A stretch of 64,000 nucleotides of DNA from Antedon mediterranea (taxonomy: Eukaryota > Echinodermata > Crinoidea > Comatulida > Antedonidae), in assembly GCF_964355755.1 (NCBI RefSeq), contig NC_092671.1, forward strand, positions 24,862,070 to 24,926,069, in the 5' to 3' direction. Every line of letters starts with the position of its first letter. Position 1 is the first letter of the stretch. The position numbers were made by a program, and so were the translations under genes. Under the pieces are notes generated by a model. It searched no databases. It saw only the letters and a list, made by a program, of their open reading frames with translations, and had not been told where the DNA came from. Below, in pieces: positions 25,501-34,500 of this stretch.

Positions 25501-28500
25501 CTTCCTCAACCCCTGAATATGCAGCAATGGTGGGAATAAACACAGTCGGCGGCGAGAAGTTCAATGTCTGAGATTTTGCAAGGAAACCTTTTCTAAAAAC
25601 TAACCGAGCGCCACCCCGTTCAAACCTGATGTGCCCTGGCTCCAGAGAAAGAGCGTGCAGTTCACCTCTGCGCTTGCACGAGGCTAGTGCAATCAAAAAG
25701 GCAGTTTTGAGAGACAGGTTGTAAAGTGATGCCCTACTCAGGGGCTCGAAGGGTGGACGCATAAGAGCGGCTAGGACGACATTGACGTCCCAACGTGGAA
25801 TCAGGGCCTTAGTAAGAGGCCGTTCTCGAAACATCCCGCGAAGCAAACTGGAAATTGCAGGGGATGAAGAGATGGTCGAGCCGTCTTCAAAGTTCGGAAT
25901 TACTGCACCCAAGGCAGACCGATAGCCGGATATGGTGCGAATCTGCAGACCTGACTCAAACAGATAATGTAGGAAAGCGCAGACCTGGCCCAAAGTGACT
26001 TTCATTGGGTCGGTCTTCTGGCGCTTGCACCATTTGAAAAAGTGTTTTAATCGGCTATTGTAGACAGCAAGAGTGGATTCACGTCGGGATTTCGCCGCGA
26101 GGGCGGCCGGGCCATCTGGAATGCCTGAGTCTCTGAAGCGATCCCTGACAATGACCATACAGTCAGGTCGAGGGATACGAGGTTCGGTAGAGCAAACCGA
26201 GCTCGGCCCTGCGTCAGCAAGTCGTTCCGAATCGGAAGACGTAACGGCTGATCGTACAGAAGGCTTAGTAGCAGTGGAAACCACGGCTGCCTGGGCCAAT
26301 ACGGCGCTATTAGTAGGACTCGGCATTGATGGTGCTGAATGTGCGTCAGGACCAGTGGCAGTATTGAAATCGGTGGAAAGGCATATGCCCAAAGGTTGTC
26401 CCATGGTATGGACAGGGCATCCACCGCCCACGCATGTGCATCCCGATATCGACTGCAGAACGTCGGGAGCTGCGTGTTGCCTGACGTCGCAAACAGATCT
26501 ACATGGGGCCGCCCAAAGTGGTTGAAGATTTGGGTGGCGATTATTGGAAGGAGACGTCATTCCGTAGGACGTAGAAGTGGACGGGACAGTGCGTCCGCCA
26601 CTATGTTCAGACGACCCGCAATGTGGGCCGCTGACAGTTGGATGTTGTGTCTTATACACCACATTAGCAACGTCCACGTGTGGCAACATAGCGTAGGGGA
26701 CCGTGTGCCCCCTTGCCTGTTTTTGTATGCCACGACGGTTGTGTTGTCGGAATTGACGAGAACATGGCGATTTGTCAGATGGGGAAGAAGAGCCTCCAAC
26801 GAGCGCTCGACTGCCCAAAGTTCGAGTAGGTTGATGTGGGCGCGTGTCTCCTCGGGCGACCAGAGGAGACGGTATGTGACCGCCCCAGCCTACTTCGGAT
26901 GCGTCCGTTTCCACACGGACATCCGGAATTGACCTTTGTATAGGTGTGCCCACAAGTAACCTGTCTTCCACGAGCCACCATTCGAGATGCGAGATAATGA
27001 ACGCATTCGTTGGAACCACTTTGTATAGAGGGTCTGATTTCGGGCGGTATGCTGCCAGAAGGTGCAGATGTAGAGGCCGCATCCTTAACCGGCAGAACGG
27101 AACGAGGGCGACGAAGCTGGCCAGTGACCCTAAGGTGCGTAGCCAGTCGTACGCCGTCGGAGCCTGAGCATTGATAAGATGTAGCACTGCAGTTCTTGCC
27201 TTGGCCACACGCTCGATGGATGGGCACGCACGGCCCGTAACCAAATTTATTTGGGCTCCGAGATACAGAGGGTTCTGAGAAGGAAGAAGACACGACTTCT
27301 CCTCGTTTATTATGAACCCTGCTTGTTCCGTCACGAGGCGGACAAAAGATAAGCTGTTTAACAGCTGGTCCCTGGACTGGGCCACGATCAACCAATCGTC
27401 TAAGTACATGAAAATTCTGATGCCGTGTTGATGAAAGAACGCCGCCAGGGTTCTCACTAGACGAGTAAACACTCGTGGGGCCGTTGAGAGGCCGAACGGC
27501 AGAGCTACGAATTGGTATACCTGATCGTGAATGCGGAAGCGCAGCCAACTCTGGTGTTCTTGCGCAATAGGCACGTGAAAGTAAGCGTCTTTCAAGTCTA
27601 TTGTGGCTGCCCAGTCCCCTCGTCCTAGCCCCAACAGGATAGATGAGACAGTCTCCATCTTGAACCTGCAGGGCCGGATGTACCGCTTGTTCAGACTTTT
27701 GAGGTTTAGGATGGGTCGCCAATCGCCCGATTTTTTCTGGACGAGGAAAACGGTGGATTCGTGTCCCGGGATCGTAAGTTGTTCTTTTTGAACATGCACC
27801 ACAGCTCCTTTCTGGAGCAGTGCTTCGAGGCCCGACATGAGCGCTTGACTCTTTTCCGGCTCTGACGGAATCCTCGTGTCGGGCACCTCCGCTCACCGGA
27901 GGGCTCGAGAATTCGATACGATACCCGTGTGTCACGGTGGAGAGAACCCATTTGTCTCTGGTCAGGGTCTCCCAAACCCGTGAAAACCGTTTCAAGCGAC
28001 ACCCCACCTGCCCGCCCTCGCTTGGAGGGACGGGCGTCCCCGGGCCGTCACCGGCGCTTCACATTATAATATCGGCGACCACTCCTGTTGGTGACGCCTC
28101 TGTCACCCTATTTTGCATTCCGCGAGGGGGGTGTGAAGCCTGTCTTGACGTAGAAGCCTGGCTTTGCATAGGCTGAGCCGGTGGCGGCCGGGGGAGGCTG
28201 CATCTGCTGAGGAGCAGCAGGGACAGGCGGCGGTCATGCGGCTGTCTTTGAGCGTGAATTGCTAGCCCGGCGTTTTTGCGGGAAGCGCGCTCTTGTCTCC
28301 CGACGAGCTTCCCTCTCACGAGCCCATTTATCCTCTTTTTGTGAAAAGGAGCCAAAGAACAAGTCATGCGCCCCAAAGGAGTCAGACGTAGTAAACCTAC
28401 GGAAATCGGTCGGTGCGATGTCGGTTGCACCCAAGACGTTAAGGCGACGGGCCGCGGCCGCAGATAAAGAGATCGTTGCCTGTTGATCAACAACCAGGCC

Positions 28501-31500
28501 CATGATCTGCTGTAGTAGAGCTATCACGTCCGAATCGCCCTGGGGCGGATGTTCTGGATCAGCCAGAAAAGATAGCAAGTACCCGGCCATAGAGGCGACT
28601 CTAAGCGTCTCGCGTGCGGCCCTGTCGACGGACGTAAGGACGTCCTCTGTCCGGGATTCCGAAGGCTTCAAATAGTTAGTCCTGGACGGGTCCAGGTTCT
28701 GGTCCTCACGGACCAGTTCCTTCGCTGCCTCCGGGACGCTCGGCGCCGAAGATACCTTCTTAAAGGGCGTGCGTACGCCAAAAGTAGAATACCGCTTAGA
28801 AGAAGGAGTATGCTTGGGCTCACGATACGTGAAATCGACGCCGAGAAAGGACAGCACCGCTGGGAACCGTCCGCATAACTAGCGCCTGCAGACCTTCCTC
28901 CCCTGGCCCGGCCTGCTCTCTTAAGCTATCTCTATCATCGTCAGAGAGCGAGGCCATCGTCCTGTCACTATCGTAGTCCCTTTGCCGGACGGACGAACCA
29001 TCGAAAAACGAGGTCTGCTGTGGGCCAACATCAATGTATGGAATATGGGGAGGAGGTCTACTCTGAGAGGGTACCTCAGGCTCATCCCTCGGCAGAGCTC
29101 TCACGGCTGCAACAATGGCTTGCAGTAACACCGGAGAAATCTCATTCACCCCCGGAACCGCAGAGGCCGCAGCCGGTGCAGGCATATCTGGAAGGCTAAC
29201 TTCCGGCGCGACGGCAGGAGGGCCTGCCGTATCGGCGGTATTCACCTCCGGAGGTGGTAAAGCTTCCGTGCGCTCTCTAGGCTTAGGGAGCGATTTAAAC
29301 TTGGACGGTGTCCAGCGGACACAAACATCGCACGGAGACAACTCGGTACACGTGCGGCAGTTTATGCACTCCAAGTGGCGGTCCCACTTTACGGTAGAGC
29401 GGGGACCCCTACATTTAACACACTCCTGCTTAGGCATGGTGATCTAGCAGACCTACTCCTACCCACTAGCCTAACGAACAACAAAGCTCTTCCAGTATTT
29501 CTATCCAGGTGGAACACACTGGATAACGGCTTACAACGCTATAAGTTTTAACTCTTGGCAACTAGCCAAAGGTAACGATTCTAAACGTATCCAACTACAA
29601 GATAACGATCTACAACACTTAGCTTCGTTTTCTTGCTATTCTTCTCTTCTAGTCTACAGTATTAAAGTCTTTATCGTTAATTCCTCAGGAATTCCAGGAA
29701 TGTATTCAAAAAAGACGTTCGTACACAACGACGTTACGAAAAGAAATGATGCCGATGATAAGTGGGTGTGTCTCACTTGAGGGTGTACTGGTGGCAGACT
29801 GATCCATTATCCGACGGGGGTGTGGGAAAATTAATGTTATTAATGTTCTTCTTTTCGTAATGTTTACCTCTCGTCGGAGAGAGAGGCTTATGTTGGTTTA
29901 TCCAGGTAAGCTAGGCACGATATAGACGGACAAATTCAATTCAACCTAAGCTTCAAATTGAGAGGAGTGTGCATATATAGCTATGATGGGTCTAATAATG
30001 GTTGAAGTACGTTGTAAATTGTGTAAATGAATAGGTGTCATATTGGCTGATAATTATAATATGTAATTTAGATACTGTGGTCCCCCAGCCTTCTTTCTCC
30101 TTTCACCACCCCAGCCACCATCAACAAACCTTAACTCCTCCCCTGGACAGTTCAAATATAGTAACTTTTCCTAGTACAATCCAATCATATATAGGCTACT
30201 TCATTACGCTAGTATTTTCGCTCCTCCTCCCCCTACAAACACACCGCAGATACACTGGGTGATGTGTTGAAGACGGTTCCAGTACAAATTATGTTACTAT
30301 AACTCCTAACCCATAATCCCTCAGTGGCAGTTTTCAAATGTAGTTTAAAACATTCCAATACAGTTTCGGTCATGGTGATAGGCCTACATCCCCACCCAAA
30401 ACTCCCAGCCGCTTCCCAGGGATGATTAAATACTTTAACATTTTTCAACCACAATTCTGGTGTAAGCAAAATCCCCACTATCCCCTGAACCCACTCTCCC
30501 AAAATTGACGTTTTTTCCTTGGAGGATTGGTGATGTAGTTGAACACAGTAACAGTAAACAACGTAACACAGGAATGGATGACTGTAATGAGACAATCCAA
30601 GAGACCGATAAATAGCTGGATATGGTTAAAGTACTTTGCAAAATGTGTAATTGAATAGGTGTCATATTAGTTTATGAATAAAATATGTATATCTATCTAT
30701 ATTTCCCCAAACGCCTTGCTGAGGATAATTCAAATACTGTAAAACTTTTGTAGTATAATTTTACAATTCGATAGCCTACAACCCCGAGCCCTAGCAAAAA
30801 TGACATCACAAACCACCACACCCACCCCCCCCCCCTCCCACAAAAACCCCAGGAGTGGGGGAAATTTTTTAAATGTAGTTTAAAACCTTCCGGGTACAAT
30901 TGCCATCGTTTTGATACCCCATATGTATGGTTACGTGCAGAAACAAACAAACATCGAAAATTGTGTAAATGAATAGGTGTCATATTGGCTGATAATTATA
31001 ATATGTAATTTAGATACTGCGGCCCCCCAGCCTTCTTTCAAACAAACAAACATCGAAAGTGGGAGTTTTGACCACATTTTGGTCCCTAACTTGGATCCTA
31101 GGTGGCGGATGATGTTGAAATATAGCTTAGAACATTCCCGGTAAAATTGCGGTCATTTTGATACCCCATATGTAAGATTACGTGCAGTAACAAAAATTTG
31201 TATAACGAACAGACAGACAGACAGACAGACAGACAGACGTACAAACTCTCTCACTTATAATATAGATAATGTAGATTGAAGAATACATGTGTGCGTCTTG
31301 CCAGAACCAAAAAGTACATTTTTTTTGTACCTACAGTACTAATAATATACTAATAATAATAAGTAAAATAATAGAAAAAAAAGCCCCACTTTAGGGTCAC
31401 AAGTTACATTTTTTGTATGGGCCAATGTGATAATTCATTTATAATAAAATAAGCCGATTACAATAATTTAAACGGCCCACTATCAATACTACCAGCGTGC

Positions 31501-34500
31501 ATTGCGCACGGTTTGATATTTTTGTTTTGCTTCTGTGATTCACCCACTTTTGGTGCAGTTGTAAAAGAAAAAACAATCAGACAACCAAGATTAACAATAA
31601 TTACTAATTAACTAAACAAATTATTACCTGTGAAAGCATTCATAAATGTTGATAATGAACGATTTAGCATTTTGAAAAATGGATCTCTGCATGGGTATTT
31701 TTCAGAGCCGCACAATGTTGTATGTTCCAAAATATGTGATACACCTGTACTATCCATTGGGGTTGTACGGAATGCAACACTAAAATTCAATTGATATAAA
31801 AGGCAAGATTTTATATTATATTTACAGTATATATTGACAATATAAACGAATTCAAACTGTAAAATTGTTTGTGTTATTATACACACTTTTATAAAGTAGA
31901 TACAGCATCTGCAATTACTCGCCTATTATTGCCATAAATCAATTAAATCATTCACTCCTTCAACATACTTATTTTTCTAATCTACAGTACTTTATAGTAC
32001 TTTAATATTAATTTAAAATTATCTTCCCATCATTTATTATAACATTTTTAATTGATTTGGTGGGAAAAGAGGAGGAGGTGAGAAGATATAGTTAGGACAT
32101 TTAGAAAAAAATCGACCAGGATTTTGAAACAGGGGAAGTATTTGAGCATATTAGCCTCTTTATCCCTCGCTCTAAATCCACACCTGCCATAGTACAGTGT
32201 GAGTATGCACTCTCTCTACACAGTAGTCATTCATATCCACACCTGCCATAGTACAGTGTGAGTATGCACTCTCTCTACACAGTAGTCATTCATATCCACA
32301 CCTGCCATAGTACAGTGCGAGTATACACTCTCTCTACACAGTAGTCATTCATATCCACACCTGCCATGTACAGTGTGAGTATGCAGTCTCCCTACACAGT
32401 AGTCATTCATATCCACACCTGCCATGTACAGTGTGAGTATGCACTCTCTCTACACAGTAGTCATTCATATCCACACCTGCCATGTACAGTGTGAGTATGC
32501 ACTCTCTCTACACAGTAGTCATTCATATCCACACCTGCCATGTACAGTGTGACTATGCACTCTCTCTACACAGTAGTCATTCATATCCACACCTGCCATG
32601 TACAGTGTGAGTATGCACTCTCTCTACACAGTAGTCATTCATATCCACACCTGCCATGTACAGTGTGAGTATGCACTCTCTCTACACAGTAGTCATTCAT
32701 ATCCACACCTGCCATGTATAGTGTGAGTATGCACTCTCTCTACACAGTAGTCATTCATATCCACACCTGCCATGTATAGTGTGACTATGCACTCTCTCTA
32801 CACAGTAGTCATTCATATCCACACCTGCCATGTACAGTGTGAGTATGCACTCTCTCTACACAGTAGTCATTCATATCCACACCTGCCATGTACAGTGTGA
32901 GTATGCACTCTCTCTACACAGTAGTCATTCATTAAAAGATGTTTTGTCTCTACATTTTTCACCAGTGTTTTTTGTGGTAGTGGTGAAATAAATAAACGAA
33001 GTGAAAACATGTTTACCTGAATACATTGTTACAATCATCTCTTGCTACGTGTAAAAGTTCGGCACCTGTTGCATCATGGGATAGTTTTACAGCCGATAAA
33101 TAAAGCTCAGGAACTTCAACAATCTGTAATACAGTACATGCAATACATTATATATTAATGATCATATAAATAACACAAAATGGTTTAATGGATGGTGCTC
33201 CATCTGTCTGAGTCATAGGTTTAAATCTTGTACATACAAGCCAGTTTTTTAGTATGCACACTTATAATCATAGGGACTTTATGCATTAGGACATCATTGA
33301 ATTTAAAGTTTGAAACATTATTATATTGTCTTAATGTCATATTTAAAAAATGGAAATTTCACTACCATAAAACTGATTTAAGGAAGTGCTTAGTGGGATT
33401 TTATTTATTTATTTTTTATTACACCTTATTTATAGAGGGTGACCCTAAACAATGTATGCTGACAATTTTTGGGGCCCTCTTGATGAGTGACAGTGGCTGT
33501 GTGTATACTAGTACACCGGGGTAACTTGTCTCGAAAGATGTACTAGGTTCATTAAAGAGCACATGAGCCAGATGTGTACACTGGACCTACTACGGTTTAT
33601 AGTCCTTCCTACCACGATGGTTATTCGCCAATCACTAGACTCCAGGAATAATGCTCCGATGAACACATACACTCTGATGCATCAAGTCCTTAAAAAAGTT
33701 TGTACTATAAAATTAAGGTATTTGAACAATGGAGCAATTGTTGCGCCATGTTTGAACTCACTTTCTGTACAGTGAAGCCATGTATCTGCTGACCTGGTTT
33801 AAATGACTCAATCCGTTTTATAGCAGGCACTGCTGAAGCAAAATTAGCTGTATACAATCTAAAATTGCATCGATTGTTGGATGGCCTTGAAAAATAAAGA
33901 AAAAACTTATCAGTTTTTTCTACTATAACATTGATATCATTTCAAATGAATAAATTAAATTTTAGTAATCACTGGGTGGAAGGTTTATAATAATGTTCTG
34001 TGTTTATTGAATGATAATAAAGGTTTTTGTAAAAATTGTGAAAATTTATATGTGATTTGTAAATAGGTAAACATGGCGATTGATATGATTAATCGAACAT
34101 CAGTGATTCTACATTGTAGCTACCGGCACAAAGGAAGAACTTTCACACTCAAGAATACATTAGTTACACGTCAGACATACCAGGATGCCTGGGGTTTCGA
34201 ATGATTCAAGATGGAAGGCTATCAGAGGATTAAATGAATAAAAATTATACAGTAAAACAAATTATGAATATTTTACTCGTAAAATGGTGTAAATCATTCT
34301 ATTATTTAACTTGGCTCCACCTTGTTAAAGAGAACCGTCAAGAAATTCAACTCATAAAATAGCTGTTGCTCCAATCAAATGATTCTAGATTTAAATCATA
34401 TTATTTAAGTAAATATTATTATTACTGTTACTTCAATCTGATGATATACAACGAATTCAGAAAAAAGATACATTACAGTATTTATAAAACTTATTAGTGG

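Larger units (their letters stand above)
24725..29927 (-). mobile_element. DIRS-type tyrosine-recombinase retrotransposon
   Basis: The element has the diagnostic DIRS repeat layout: inverted terminal repeats (24725-24933 and 29742-29927) with unequal outer tips, and an internal complementary region (24970-25066) that joins copies of both tips head to tail. On the minus strand it codes for a Gag-like protein, reverse transcriptase, RNase H, a conserved post-RNase-H segment and a tyrosine recombinase. There is no target duplication, as expected. Its base composition is clearly more G+C-rich than the surrounding intron. The copy is mildly decayed: apparent frame breaks near 28845, 27890 and 26870 and a TGA near 26557. 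It inserted into the Helitron at 24724/29928. Confidence 0.92.
24568..31266 (-). mobile_element. Non-autonomous Helitron, split by a DIRS insertion
   Basis: Read on the minus strand, the element starts with TC (TCTATATTATAAGTGAGAGA, 5' end at 31266) followed by a (GTCT)n microsatellite. It ends with a hairpin (ACCCGCCC..GGGCGGGT, 24579-24596), then TATAATTG-type spacing and CTAG (24568-24571). The flanks are A on the 5' side and T on the 3' side, as for Helitron insertion between A and T. Without the 5.2-kb DIRS element at 24725-29927 it would be about 1.5 kb. The interior has three related blocks (AATAGGTGTCATATT at about 30030, 30653 and 30971) and no Rep/helicase coding. Confidence 0.8.

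Noticed and set aside
26073-26932. Plus-strand ORFs of 150 and 197 codons within the DIRS element
   Set aside because: They are antisense shadows of the RNase H and recombinase region; the G+C-rich sequence leaves several frames open by chance.
28059-28493. 144-codon minus-strand ORF overlapping the Gag tail
   Set aside because: Most of it lies antiphase to the Gag-like frame. Its last third could be the true Gag tail after another frameshift, but this cannot be settled from one copy.
33185-33235. tRNA-like stretch with a GGTTTAAATC B-box-like motif
   Set aside because: The A box is poor and no SINE body follows; not enough for a call.
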